From Amphibalanus amphitrite (taxonomy: Eukaryota > Arthropoda > Thecostraca > Balanomorpha > Balanidae), in NCBI RefSeq assembly GCF_019059575.1, contig NW_024882207.1, positions 307,137-371,136 on the forward strand: a stretch of 64,000 nucleotides of DNA. Reading direction: 5' to 3'. This document shows, one piece after another, positions 54,901-64,000 of the stretch (the stretch's first letter is position 1; each line of letters starts with the position of its first letter). A program made the position numbers and the translations under genes. The notes beneath the pieces were generated by a model. It made no database searches. It worked only from the letters and a program-made list of their open reading frames with translations, and was not told the origin of the DNA.

Positions 54901-57900
54901 TGCTTGTTTCCTGAATCATCGCAGTAATAGCAATATGTACCTATATCAAAAATAAAATTGTTGCTGTCTTAGCGAACAATGTGTTTACGTTACATTAGAA
55001 GTAACATTGCACTCGCGCTCCTCTTTGCGACTCCCCATACATTTACTTTGTTGAAACTGGCTATAACTTATTTTCAGTATGATGGCCTTTTAGTCCAGAA
55101 CCCGTGCTGAGTTGCTTAGTGCTCACACGCAAGGCTACTGGTTAGTGATAACCTTTGACCTTTTAGGTCGCCATTCGACATTGGCATTTAGTTATTGCAT
55201 TTGATTATTTATATGTTTATCGGGATTCCCTATTCGGGAAGTTCGTTACAACTTCGAGTCTTGAGTTCTAATGTGCGCATACATTGCCACAACAATATTG
55301 CGCGAGACTGTCATGATGACGATAATAGCAACCGCCTCACCAGTTACAAGGCACGGACCTGGTTTTGGATTCGGAAAGGTTTTTTAAAACTTTTTCGTTT
55401 CAACGTTTTTTTTTTTTGCCAGTCTAATGTATAGAAAATGCATCAATAAACACCTCCATTTATTCAGACGTTCTTGGTGCATTTGTGAGACTCGTCTCTG
55501 TCACGTTGGCTGCTGCCGAGCCTCGGTAGCTCGTCGGCTCGTCTCCATACCGGGCTGGCTGCCAGGGTCGCCGGCCCGGCACAGGTGGAGCCACCTACCG
55601 GGACGGCCGCCAGATGGCAGCCGACCCGTCACCCACCGGCTGAAAATCGATGGCCGCCGCCGCGCCTCCCTGCCCGGCTCCCGCCCGGCCGCCTACCTGG
55701 CTGTGTGTCCTGCCGTCCTACCTGTCCTCTGCCCGCCTGTCTACAGGTCTGCCGAGATAGCCAGGACATGCATGGGGTGGGGTCCGTTCAGTATAGGTCC
55801 TGGGGTTCGGTGCTGAGGCATCTACTGTACATGTCACGGGAAGAGGGGCACGGGGCAGAGCAGGAGAACAGGGTGGAGAGTGATGAGGTCCAAACGCTGG
55901 TGCAATGTTAGGGGAAAAATTGATTATGCTGGTATGTACCTCAATAACTACAAATCCCTGGCCCGGAATCGGCAGAAGACGAACTAGCCTGTTTTCTAGT
56001 CTGCTGGTTAATGGTTATTCCCTGACATATATGCTCTGGGCTTAATCATGTAACGCTAGTAGCGCGAAATGATTACCTTGCTGAACACATGCATGCTCCA
56101 GTAAAAAGCTTGTATAAAACATCATATTTACACTGATGCACAGGTTTGCTGTTACACGGTCATAGTTACCTACCCCGATTGATTGGCAGTGTTTTGCCAG
56201 GAAAATGGGCCTGATACGATCTTGTACATAAGCAATTATTTTGCGGGTTTTCAGTGTGTAAATGCTGAAACACTTGCTGTACGGTGCCTCACATCTAGCA
56301 CTAGGTGTTCGGTCGCCCCCAGTGCTGTGTAGTCTGACGTAGCCATTCTAGTGGCATCGCTCTCCGAACGTGCGTGTTGCTTACCAGCGAAAGTCTTGCC
56401 CTGCTCCTCGCTTTATGCCCAGTGTGGTCTGTAACATCAAGATTACTTTACTTGGTAACAGAGCTGTCAACTATCAGGATGTTCTCGTGTGTTCCTGTAG
56501 AGGTAAAATCACTCAGCCCCCTACCAGAACCGGTGGCCAGCCCTCCTGTTTTGACACCACCCTCGCCCCTGTGTGTCCACAGTCCGTACTAAACTGCACA
56601 ATCAAGAAGGACTTTGTGTACCACAAGGTGATGCCGACATTCCACCACTGGAAGACTGGCGAGAAGAAATTCGGCCTCACCTTTCAGACGGCTGCCGACG
56701 CGCGAGCATTCGACCGCGGCGTGCGTCAGGCTGTGCAGGACCTCCTAGACGGTACGTCTGCTGTCAGTCAGTCCAACAGTCAGCCTGTCCATCCGTCAGT
56801 CTGTCTGTCCTTTTTGTTTGTCCGCCAGTTTGTCTCTCTGTCTGTGTGTGTTTGTCTGTCTGTCATTCGACCGCGGCGTGCGTCAGGCTGTGCAGGAGCT
56901 CCTAGACGGTACGTCTCCTGCCCTTCTGTCTGGCAGTCTGTCTATCTGTCTGTCTGACCGTCCTTCTTTCTGTATGTCCGTTCGCTCGTCCGTCCGTCTA
57001 CCTTGTCTACCCTGTCTATCCGTCTTCTGGTCCGTCTGCCCGTCCGTCTACCCGTCCGTCCGTAATCGGTCTATCCACCCTTCGGTCCGCGATCCGTCTG
57101 CCTGTCCGTCTTCTCGTCCGTCCGTCTAACATTGTCTCTGTCCGTGTGCCCTTCTGTCCGTCCGTGAGTCGTCGACTCCCGACCCGTCTCCACGCCTGTC
57201 GTGGTCGGGCTCAGGGTGATCGAAGGGACAGGGTATTTATTATTTGTGTCTGCAGTTGCTGTCGGGTGATGATTGGACGGTTCGCGAGCATTACTCGATA
57301 ATCTTGTCGTCACGGACGCTAAGAAATACCTGTATCCAGGTTTATATAAGTTTATACTGTGGCGTATTTGAGGTGACGGTTACCGTGCCACCCCGCTCCG
57401 TCTCGACTTGTTTTCGTTCGTTGCTGAGGCAGGTTATCGCGAGTGGGACATTGTCAGAGTAAATTTAGAAAAGAATAGGGACACTAATGCTGTGGTATCC
57501 ACGGCTTGTGCTCCACATTCGAAACGTATTGAAATACGTTACCTAAATGCGCTACTTAGTCGTTCACATGGCTACAAAATTGTTCTACCATTTTAAATTA
57601 CCATTATCTAGTATATGTATCAGGTCTCCACAGTGCTTCAAAACATTGAAAAAAAGAGTACGAGTCCTGAACCGTAGACACACTGCACGAGACGCCTACT
57701 TTCAACGATATCTACGCATTCGGTGCCGTTCGGTCACCAAGCTTATGTATTGATGACACTAATCGGTGCATAGAACTGGTCGGCAATCAGCAGCATACAG
57801 TGGTGTCAGGCCAACTTATCAAAAATGTGGTCTTTTTCGCCGGTCTTGCAATGCTCCCCGCTGAGCTGAGGCGCATGTCGCGTCCCTGTCGGACATCGTA

Positions 57901-60900
57901 GTCTTGTCGCGGTCTATCTCTGGTGTAGTGGGCGGGTCAGAGCGGCCGGTCCCCTGACGTGTCGCGGCACACACCTGGGGGCGTCGGCCACCGGTGGAGG
58001 CGACTGGTCAGACGCGGGGGCGCCGGATACACCTGTGGGAACGGCCTGACACGCGCCGCAGCGCCGGCCGGTGGCCCGCGGGTGACTCACCCGGGTACCG
58101 ACAGGGTCACAGGCGGCAGGAGATGTTAGCACATGGCGCGGTACCCTGGTCTGGGTGCCGCGCAGACACGGTGCCCAAAAAGGTCACTGTTGCTCGTGTT
58201 GGCTGGCCTTAGGTTAGGGACATTGGAGGTGGTGCCCCGTCAGTTGTTCAGCCGTTCGGCACTATGCTTTGCGAAGGGGAGGGCAGGACAAAACAAAAGC
58301 CACCGGGTGCTTTATCGTTTCCAACGTTTTAAAGAAGCGGTTTTGACAGCCCCAGGGATCAGGTTGTTTAAAATGGATTCACCGGCGATTGGTGCGATTG
58401 CAAGTATTATCCATTAAACTCAAGGATGGGTTATTCTCGACTGACTGTTAATTGATCAGTCTCCACTCCAATGGACATCAGATAGCAACAACTAATAGGA
58501 ATTTCTGGAACCCATTGCTTTTGTATCCTCAGTATGTGTTTTGTGTTGGTAACCATACGCAGATATCTCGAAAACCATGTTTTGCTAACGTTTTTTGAAT
58601 ATTTCATCTAGGATCTGTTGATATTACGATGAAAAGAGTGTTGTGGATATCTGATGCTGCTGTGCTAGTTTAATTTAGTCATCCCAGCTCAGTTTCATTA
58701 GCGGCTCCAGGGGGCTTTGTAAAATCATATTGTTCGTGCTCGCGTTTGCTCTACGCCCACTCGCTGTTGCGGGAGAATGTCTAATGCGGCGCAGCAAGGC
58801 GCGGCGCAGGACATTGATGTTGGAACAGCGCAAAAAGTGAGGACATAAAACACTTGTGCTCTTAGATGCAAAACCCAGAAAGCTGTAATATTCGTCTCTC
58901 CTAAGTGGTTTGCGTCTGATTGCTTTTTACTTCTTCTGTTGTGTACACAACGTAACAGTTGTTCTTGTGGGAAGCAAGTAACTATTTACTAGGCAGTTCT
59001 CTGCACTCTGCATTTTCTTGTGGCTATGTCTGATAGTGTTGCGTACACTTCGTGCCTAAACTGCCTACTCTAACGCTGGTTTCTCTTCTCTCTTTCCTCT
59101 TGCCACCTGAACGTTGTATCAATCGGTAAGTTTCTTGGTTTTCTCATTAGCTGTAATCTCTCGCAGTACTGCAGTCTGTCTGTGTCGCTCTTTTCTGCTG
59201 TCCATCGCGTGCAATTTTCGCCATCACTCGTATCTGCTCTGCCCTTACACATGCTGTGCTGTGTTATAGTTGAACGATAGTGTGATACAGACATCTCGTC
59301 AGCTGTGTACTCGTATATGTGAATAATGAATGAAACAGTGGTCGGATACTTGTAAACCCTGAAAGCCTGCACCACTCCGCCCCCTCCAGTTATCAGTGGA
59401 ACCTGCTGTGTTTACTCCTACCCTTGGTCCTACGCGAATCATTTCGAGACCCTTGTCCAAATGTCGAAAGGGTGTCTTTTTTGCATCAATCCATCCATCC
59501 ATCCATCCATTCATGAGAATATAGTTATAAGAGAGAAGCTACCGCATTACGTCAGTGCCTCGATCAGCTCTGCAATACGCACAACGCCTTTGAGCTACTC
59601 CGCACTACCAATTTACGACTCCTGTAACCGGGGGGTCGTATGTAGGCCCCAGTCTGGGGTCCGGCGGCGCGCTGGCGTGGCCGGGCCGGCGGCGGCAGCC
59701 CGGTCGGACCGTGCAGCCGGACGGCCATCGACCGGCCGCCCCCGCGCGCTGCCCGCCGCCCACGGCCGAGCCAAGTGGCGCTGCCGGCACGGCGCTGCTG
59801 ACGGCTGCCCCCCGCGACCCGACCCTCCAAACGCACCGATACACTGACTCGTCGAATCGCCGGGAAAATGGTTGATGCATATTGCACACGGCGGCGTTTT
59901 TTGTTTTCCGTTTCCAGCGTCCTGTGCGTGTCTTACATGCAGTGGCTCGCACTGTAGAACGAAATTGATGGCGATTTTCTGACTGTTACCTAATTCACAC
60001 CCTTCACTCTCAGTGAAAACTGAACATTGTAAAACGATGTCAGGGCGCAGTCAGGATGACATTCTTCATCACTAGGCTGATATTGATTTGCGATGCAGGT
60101 GACCCATTTCCCTAGTTCCATCCCCACCATCCCGGTGCTCCCCCTCCAAGCTGTGACCGAGTGTGCTGTTTGTTGTGCGCTGTGTGTGTTGTGTGCTGTG
60201 TGTGCTGTTTCCCGTCCGTGTCCGCTGCTGACGGCCGCCCGGTCCGCCGCAGGTCTGTCCGACTCGGACTCGTCTCCGCTGTACGTCACTCCGCCACCGC
60301 CGCACGACCGACCGCCGCCGCCACCGCCGCCGCTGCACGGCCGACCCCCGCCGCCACCGCCTCCCTCGGTCACCCGGCCAGATCTCGGAGACAATGATGT
60401 GTTCATGGTGAGTCCGGGAGCTGGTTCAGAGGCCGTGGTAGCTCGCAGAGTCGCCGCCCCAGCGTCGGGCCCAGGTTCAAAGCCGTTCATTGATCGTTTC
60501 CCCCGCTCTGTGACATGCGCCTGAAGCGTCTCATCGCTTCAGCAGCGCCCAACGAACGATGATGACGAGGTCCTCGCAGTTCGGTTGCGCGTCATGTATT
60601 TGTACTGGCGTACCCAGCGCTGAACAGTCTGGCTGACTGTTGTCGTGTGATGCAACGGCCACGGCTGTGCGGCGGACCCATTCAGCGGGCGTGGGCGTTC
60701 TCCGTGACCCCGCGGCCGCCTGTCTGGGTGAGCCGGATACGGGCACGTGCTGCCACCTAAGGCCTCGCGCCCCAGCTGCAGTCGCCGCCTGCAGGTCGTC
60801 GGTAGAGCGGCGTCCTGTGGAATGTGTCCGGCGTCGGACAGATCAATGCGGCGTAATATAATGTGACTTTGGTAGAGGAATTGATGTTGGTGATTCAGTA

Positions 60901-62000
60901 TGGGAGTAGTGTGCGTATCTTGGTAAAACACCTTGACAGTTTCAGTCAGTGTTTCCATACGACAACTGCGAAGTGTACTCTGAAGTCAGTACCTGTTTCG
61001 CCGTCAAGTCAGCGAATCAGTCAGTTTATACACGCCTGCCCCACTCCCGGCTCTTGCCACTGCAGTATCTGCCGTCTATTCATGAGTGCGTGTATTTGTC
61101 TGCAGCTGGTCGTGTGGCCTGTCTGCACGCTGTGCCCACCTCCTATGTTGTTGCGTTTGAGATGTCTTGAGCTGACCATACAACCACCCCTACTGTTCGC
61201 ACCCCCGTTACCGTCCGCTCACCGTCGCTGTGGTGTGCCGGCAGACGCTGGAGTTGCCGGTGGACCGGTACGACAGCCGCTCCTCCTCCGACTCGTCCGT
61301 GTCGCGACAGACGGCCGCCTCGCCGCAGTCGGCGCTGCTCCACCGCATGGCGTTCGGCCCGACGGCGGCAGCGGCCGTGCCGGCGGCCGGCGGCGGCGGC
61401 GGCTCGGCGCCTCCCACCGGCCCGCTGTCGGACGAGAGCGCTGCCTCCGAGTACCCGTACGTGCAGTTCGCGCGCGACCGGCCCTCCAAGCACGAGTACA
61501 GCTACCCGGCCATGGAGGACCTGGTCAAGCAGAAGGAGCTGCTGAAGCGCAACGCCGAGACGATGCACCTGACGCAGCCGCCGCTGCCCAAGAGCGGCAA
61601 GCGCCGGGTGGAGACTCGGCGGCCGCTGCCGCGCCGCTGTCGCCACTGCCAGGAGCCGTACGACGAGGAGTCGAACGGGCGCGGCCAGTGCGAGTACGCT
61701 CCGGACCCGGTGCGGAGCTGCCTGGAGGCGGTCACCTGTCTGCCGGCCGCCCAGTGCATGCTCTACCACTGCTGCGCCGACTCGGAGGGCGACTTTGGCA
61801 GCGGGCCGTGCGCGTGCGCGCCGCGCGAGGAGCGCTGCGCGCGCCGGTGGCTGGGCCTCACCCTGCTGTCGGCGCTGCTGCCCTGTCTGTGCTGCTACCC
61901 CCTGGTGGCCGGCTGCTACCGACTCTGCCGGCGCTGTCACGCCTGCGGCGGAAGCACGGGCCCTCTACGCACCCGTAGTGAATACACACACACACACTGA
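45807..62000 (+). CDS. Spred: Spred (Sprouty-related protein with EVH1 domain), 5-exon model
   Basis: Membrane-associated inhibitor of Ras-ERK signalling; in characterised Spreds the EVH1 domain recruits neurofibromin and the SPR domain anchors at membranes. Model exons: 45,807-45,913 (uncertain); 49,918-50,110; 56,583-56,751; 60,253-60,407; 61,245-62,000. Phases agree and give 1,380 nt, 459 residues plus stop. Domains: Ser-rich leader (1-36, uncertain), EVH1 (about 38-157, with RDDSMGGWLPMGGWGLSKVS and PTFHHWKTGEKKFGLTFQ), Pro-rich linker (158-208, ending LGDNDVF, a Spred signature), KIT-binding-like block (about 277-300, YVQFARD..KHEYSYP), and SPR cysteine-rich domain (about 338-450). Tandem copies of splice boundaries precede exon 2 and follow exon 3. 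Identity is secure; only the N-terminus is open, with an alternative first exon at 48,958-49,037. Confidence 0.93.
47621..48827. repeat. 1.2-kb imperfect palindrome (foldback element)
   Basis: Two arms of about 600 bp mirror each other. The outer ends are ACCACAGTGATGCAAATGGG and CCCATTTGCATCACTGTGGT. Middle parts, such as GTCAAAACCTGCCTCGTG against CACGAGGCCGGTTTTGAC, are diverged. The inner part, AAGGCGCTAGCACAGGGCTG against CAGCCCTGTGCTAGCGCCTT, is perfect. The centre (about 48,170-48,285) is an extremely GC-rich GGCGGCGCGG hairpin. No target duplication is clear. Confidence 0.9.
48958..49037 (+). CDS. Spred: Spred candidate first exon B
   Basis: ATG ATA GAA onward encodes MIEVVCDRSFLCASAATVKL and RPWIDP, then a strong donor AAG|GTAATT. 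It also ends two bases into a codon, so it would splice in frame to 49,918. The frame is open far upstream into the palindrome, and the ATG context is weaker than candidate A. It may be an alternative promoter product or chance. Confidence 0.25.
49420..49917 (+). repeat. Tandem array of Spred exon 2 acceptor copies (6 decoys)
   Basis: Units consisting of a pyrimidine-rich intron end, TTCGGTTTCAG and the start of the coding exon (CGGCGGCAGCTTGGTACTAG, then TTCAGGCCCAGGTGATGATG) occur seven times including the real one. Exon-start equivalents are at 49,420, 49,513, 49,579, 49,642, 49,735, 49,828 and the true 49,918. Spacings are 93, 66, 63, 93, 93 and 90 bp, all multiples of three. After each decoy the frame reaches GAC TGA within the unit. 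Confidence 0.95.
49918..50110 (+). CDS. Spred: Spred exon 2 (EVH1 N-terminal half)
   Basis: Acceptor TTCTGTTTCAG, donor GTG|GTGAGT. It encodes GGSLVLVQAQVMMRDDSMGG, WLPMGGWGLSKVSVRKRHPR, then EYIIFGKRINDGV, the first half of an EVH1 domain in the Spred style (xRDDSxGGW.P..GGGLS.V). The first base completes a codon from an upstream exon. It is the seventh and last copy of the duplicated acceptor and the only one followed by an open frame. Confidence 0.93.
50111..51939 (+). other. Spred intron 2, first part
   Basis: AT-rich, then CpG-rich from about 51,230 to 51,560. No gene or bounded repeat recognised before the TTAA-type element at 51,940. Confidence 0.4.
51940..52552. mobile_element. 613-bp TTAA-flanked element with G/C hairpin ends
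   Basis: Perfect TTAA duplications at 51,936-51,939 and 52,553-52,556. The termini CCCACGAGCCGCTGGG and CCCAGCGGCCGCCGGG are imperfect inverted repeats, followed inward by a G run and GCATAAAGTTGCCCCCC or its counterpart. The interior holds a TGACGTCA cluster and no coding sequence. Same architecture as the elements at 10,437, 11,223 and 53,599. Confidence 0.85.
52099..52136. promoter_or_regulatory. Cluster of four TGACGTCA sites
   Basis: TGACGTCA occurs at 52,099, 52,110, 52,118 and 52,129, and GTGACGTCA recurs near 52,345-52,365. The octamer is the consensus cAMP-response element bound by CREB/ATF factors. It lies within the transposon, so function is unproven. Confidence 0.6.
52653..52690. 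repeat. 12-bp tandem repeat GGTTTATATTAT, three copies
   Basis: Three perfect head-to-tail copies in Spred intron 2. Confidence 0.95.
53090..53500. repeat. CACGTGCG-core tandem repeat, second locus
   Basis: Units starting near 53,099, 53,200, 53,326 and 53,448 share CACGTGCG..GTGCAG, AAGAACGGYTRGACCRATT and GCTCAAA with the array at 7,205-7,510. The copies are more diverged from each other than at the first locus. The terminal part (TGTCCAAAAAGTG) also parallels the sequence after the first array. Confidence 0.8.
53599..54768. mobile_element. 1.17-kb TTAA-type element with GGGGGC/GCCCCC hairpin ends
   Basis: The left end CCCTCGCCCTGGTGGGG and the right end CCCCACCAGGGCGCTGG are inverted repeats. 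GGGGGGCTATTTTTTGCCCC and its counterpart lie just inside. The right flank is TTAA (54,769-54,772) and the left flank TTCA, one change away. The right subterminal CCAGGTCGCGTTAT matches CCAGGCCGCGTTAT in the 10,437-12,640 element. Interior TGACCTGACCT motifs at 54,410-54,600. Confidence 0.8.
54773..56582 (+). other. Spred intron 2, last part
   Basis: Mixed composition with a CpG-rich patch at about 55,500-55,740. No further gene or bounded element recognised. Confidence 0.4.
56583..56751 (+). CDS. Spred: Spred exon 3 (EVH1 C-terminal half)
   Basis: Acceptor GTGTCCACAG, donor GACG|GTACGT. It encodes SVLNCTIKKDFVYHKVMPTF, HHWKTGEKKFGLTFQTAADA and RAFDRGVRQAVQDLLD, the most conserved part of a Spred EVH1 domain and its C-terminal helix. 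It ends one base into a Gly codon completed by exon 4. The last 45 coding bases and the donor are duplicated 157 bp downstream. Confidence 0.95.
56752..57180. repeat. Pyrimidine-rich GTCTGTC/CCGTCCGT tract
   Basis: Low-complexity repeats of CTGT and CCGT tetramers immediately after the Spred exon 3 donor. They surround the duplicated exon end at 56,864-56,916 and continue to about 57,180. Confidence 0.9.
56864..56916 (+). pseudogene. Duplicated end of Spred exon 3 with donor
   Basis: These 53 bases match 56,707-56,759 with a single substitution (GACCTC to GAGCTC, Asp to Glu) and include the GACGGTACGT donor. The offset of 157 bp is not a multiple of three, and no acceptor-like AG precedes the copy, so it cannot act as an in-frame alternative exon end. 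Confidence 0.9.
57181..60252 (+). other. Spred intron 3
   Basis: No additional exon is needed, since exon 3 and exon 4 phases fit. It contains CpG-rich patches (about 57,940-58,150 and 59,630-59,830) and a CATC microsatellite (59,486-59,511). No other gene recognised. Confidence 0.45.
59486..59511. repeat. (CATC)n microsatellite
   Basis: Six head-to-tail CATC units in Spred intron 3. Confidence 0.95.
60253..60407 (+). CDS. Spred: Spred exon 4 (proline-rich linker)
   Basis: Acceptor CCGCCGCAG, donor ATG|GTGAGT. It encodes LSDSDSSPLYVTPPPPHDR, two polyproline runs of seven, and RPDLGDNDVFM. The final LGDNDVF resembles the LGDDDVF motif after the EVH1 domain of vertebrate Spreds. Polyproline runs are potential SH3 or EVH1/WW ligands, which is inference. 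Confidence 0.85.
60408..61244 (+). other. Spred intron 4
   Basis: No additional exon is required by phase. A long overlapping plus-strand frame running into exon 5 is off frame and not a gene. Confidence 0.5.
61245..62000 (+). CDS. Spred: Spred exon 5 (KIT-binding-like block and SPR domain)
   Basis: Acceptor GTGCCGGCAG; 251 residues, then TGA at 61,998-62,000. It begins TLELPVDRYDSRSSSDSSVS, followed by Ala/Gly-rich linker, EYPYVQFARDRPSKHEYSYP (matching the Spred KIT-binding block), a Lys-rich segment, and the SPR cysteine-rich domain with CRHCQEPYDEESNGRGQCEY, APDPVRSCLEAVTCLPAAQC, MLYHCCADSEGDFG and CLCCYPLVAGCYRLCRRC. Cysteine clusters of this domain are palmitoylated in family members. 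The last five codons are a CA-repeat (YTHTH). Confidence 0.96.
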   Translation, partial: TLELPVDRYDSRSSSDSSVSRQTAASPQSALLHRMAFGPTAAAAVPAAGGGGGSAPPTGPLSDESAASEYPYVQFARDRPSKHEYSYPAMEDLVKQKELLKRNAETMHLTQPPLPKSGKRRVETRRPLPRRCRHCQEPYDEESNGRGQCEYAPDPVRSCLEAVTCLPAAQCMLYHCCADSEGDFGSGPCACAPREERCARRWLGLTLLSALLPCLCCYPLVAGCYRLCRRCHACGGSTGPLRTRSEYTHTH

Positions 62001-64000
62001 TTATGCGCACGGAAAGGAGAACCAGCCCACCGGCCGCCTGGCTACTGCCGGCGCGCGCTCCCGCAAGTCGGGCGCGCACATACATTCTATGTTTGAACAA
62101 TGCGATATATGGATAGAGCGTATATGCCGAACCGAGTGCGGTTTTTTGTCGAGTGTTGACGCCGACCGCCGCCGGGCCGCCGCCGCTGTCACCGATTTTT
62201 ATAAGTCACGCGTGTGCTGCTCGTCATCCAAAGGGATCCCAATGTCTCTAGGGCTCAGGGGACATTGTGACGCTCTTTGGAAGCTGTCTGCATTTGGTTC
62301 TGTGTTTGACGGTGGACGCTGCGCGTGTATATGAATGTGATATATGGCGGGCGGCGGCGGCCGGCGGCGCGCGCGCGCGCATACACGCTCTCCGCACGAC
62401 GCCAGTGTTATATTGCTGGGAAAGAGAGCGAACGTGAGCGAGAGCGAGAGAGAGCGAGCGAGCAAGACGAACGTGAGAGTGTCACTTGAGACACGGAGAG
62501 GCGAGGGCAGGCGCCCGTACCCGGCCCGTGCCCGATGGGCACGGCCGCACGGCTCGCGCGCTGTAGGCTCGGGCAAGCTTTACCTTGGGCTGCGGAGATT
62601 GTCGGGCCGTTTCCAGTGTGTGGGAATTTTTGCGGGCGCGTGCGCCTGGCCGGCCCCCGCAGTCGCCGCGCGGCGTGCGCCGTTTTTTAGTCGTGACATG
62701 TGTCGCCAGTGGAGTCGCGCCCGCGTGCGCACACACAACGTTGTAATGTAATCCTCATCTTTGTGAACTGGACTCATCGCTGCTGTCATTTGTTCCTAAA
62801 TACATGCCGCTTAACACCCGCACCCAGTGTGATGCCTGCGCTCTGGGGAACGGTGGGAGGCTGTGGAGACTGCTGTGGGATCCGGGCCGGCCGTACAGTG
62901 GGCTCATAATATCCGTCATCTCGGAGGTGCGTCGTGGTGAAAGCGTATTCGCCAGAGTGCTGATATTTGTGGACTGCTTTAGATGCTGGAGTAGATACTA
63001 GCTTATCGGTTGTGCGATCGGACCGAGATGGCTGACGGAGGAAGGATCAGTTAAAAGATATCAAAGATACATAAGATTCTTACAGATAGACGGACAACAG
63101 ACATTCAGCCAATCATCTGCCGACTGCCAGAGCAGCGTAATGGGCCCGGCCGAATATCTGACTGCCAGTAGCAGATTCACGGATATCAATCTGCTGCTAA
63201 TATTAGAAGCTTTTATTGATTTAAAAATAATTTAATTAAGCTAGCAGAATAGAATTGAATTGAAACTTTTTTCGTTCAAAATTCCGATTGCCATAGAAAC
63301 TTGAGTGAAACGTGCTAGCGATCGAGGCGTTGAACAGGCTTTCGATATCAGCTGAGTGACCGATGATTCGTCGCTAGTGCGCCGTGTCTGTAGTCTATTT
63401 TTAGATTACGGTGCAGAAAAAAATTGGGCGTTCCGTGCCGTCCGTGCCGAGCATTTCTCGGATAATAAGTAAAGAAAAGTGAGTCAAGTGGATCAGTGTT
63501 TGCAAACACATACTTTTTTGTGAGTTGTAAAATGCGGCTTCTTGAATCTTACGTAAGTGTATGGTTCGATGGTTTTCGGGCTATCTATAAATAGTTTCAG
63601 CGTTCCGTGCCTGCGGTTATCCCAATCCCGCCTCGCCTCAATCGTAAGTAGTTACATGATTTTTCCAACAGTATTGCTGAAATGAAATACGTTTGAATGT
63701 GCTTGAATTATCTCTCAACTGACTGTGGTCTGTGACTCAAATAGGCAGAAAATCTTCCTGGGCTAATCATGTATGAAATGCTACCTAGTACCTGCAGTCT
63801 CAAATTTGTTTGTATCAATCGTACAGCTAGGATCATAATTTGCTCAGAAATGGAAAAAGCCCATAGAAATCATCACAAACACCTGAACTTGCAAAAAACA
63901 AAAATAATATTACTATGTGATGCGCACTTCCCAACTCCCAGTAGGTGTGTTCGCTATGCCCAGCTTTCCAGAGCGCTGTTCGGCAGCCAGCTATTTTGTT
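62001..64000 (+). other. Spred 3' UTR and downstream DNA
   Basis: CpG-rich to about 62,720, with a GA-rich patch (62,420-62,470), then AT-rich. No canonical AATAAA was found close to the stop, so the 3' end of the transcript is not placed. No other gene recognised. Confidence 0.45.

Noticed and set aside
56370..56957. 195-codon single-exon gene over Spred exon 3
   Set aside because: It begins in intron 2 and runs past the GT donor into CTGT repeats. Only 56,583-56,751 matches an EVH1 domain and carries splice signals.
61143..61940. 265-codon minus-strand open frame opposite Spred exon 5
   Set aside because: GC-rich antisense shadow of the real exon; low-complexity Ala/Arg composition.
60863..61978. 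371-codon plus-strand open frame
   Set aside because: Its second half reads Spred exon 5 in the wrong frame and its first half is intron 4. The Arg/Ala/Gly-rich translation has no family motif.

Overview
The window is nuclear DNA from a eukaryote, most likely an arthropod. Both recognisable genes are split by many GT-AG introns, CpG-rich islands alternate with AT-rich DNA, and there is an interstitial block of the arthropod telomere repeat TTAGG. A crustacean is my best guess, but nothing in the sequence fixes the species. No bacterial features are present (operons, Shine-Dalgarno-led gene strings, CRISPR, rRNA).

Two protein-coding genes can be read with confidence, divergently arranged. (1) The minus strand from 33,013 to 25,721 carries a complete catalytic subunit A of the vacuolar H+-ATPase: 11 coding exons, all splice phases compatible, 622 codons including the stop, with Walker A and the catalytic GERGNE motif. 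(2) The plus strand from about 45.8 kb (first exon uncertain) to 62,000 carries a Spred (Sprouty-related, EVH1-domain) gene: an EVH1 domain over two exons, a proline-rich linker exon, and a last exon holding a KIT-binding-like block and the cysteine-rich SPR domain. The first is a housekeeping proton pump, the second a membrane-associated negative regulator of Ras-ERK signalling. Nothing suggests they work together.

The rest is dominated by non-autonomous DNA transposons and tandem repeats. Region 1-10 kb: unassigned DNA, a minisatellite (4.05-4.40 kb), a Tc1/mariner-like MITE (5,675-6,282) and a hAT-like element (6,819-9,197). 10-14 kb: a composite hAT-like element with two nested TTAA-flanked elements and a long GGCCTCC minisatellite. 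14-25.7 kb: a TTAA MITE, a CpG island, a (GA)n block, a 54-bp perfect palindrome, a 253-bp hAT MITE and a 2.9-kb hAT-like element filled with satellite arrays. 33.4-34.5 kb: another hAT-like element. 38.9-41.0 kb: an inverted-repeat element carrying a tRNA-like unit, a 135-bp hairpin, TTAGG repeats and palindromic minisatellite. 42-46 kb: CpG islands, including the probable Spred promoter. 47.6-48.8 kb: a 1.2-kb palindrome. Spred introns: two more TTAA elements and a dispersed tandem repeat.

The most unusual signal is a set of tandem duplications centred on exon-intron boundaries. The 3' splice site and exon start of the first Spred EVH1 exon occur seven times, spaced in exact multiples of three, and every upstream copy leads into an in-frame TGA. 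The same kind of duplication occurs at the acceptor of V-ATPase exon 4 and at the donor of the second Spred EVH1 exon. The second striking signal is a set of four hAT-like elements with perfect 8-bp target-site duplications, most of them carrying internal repeat arrays.
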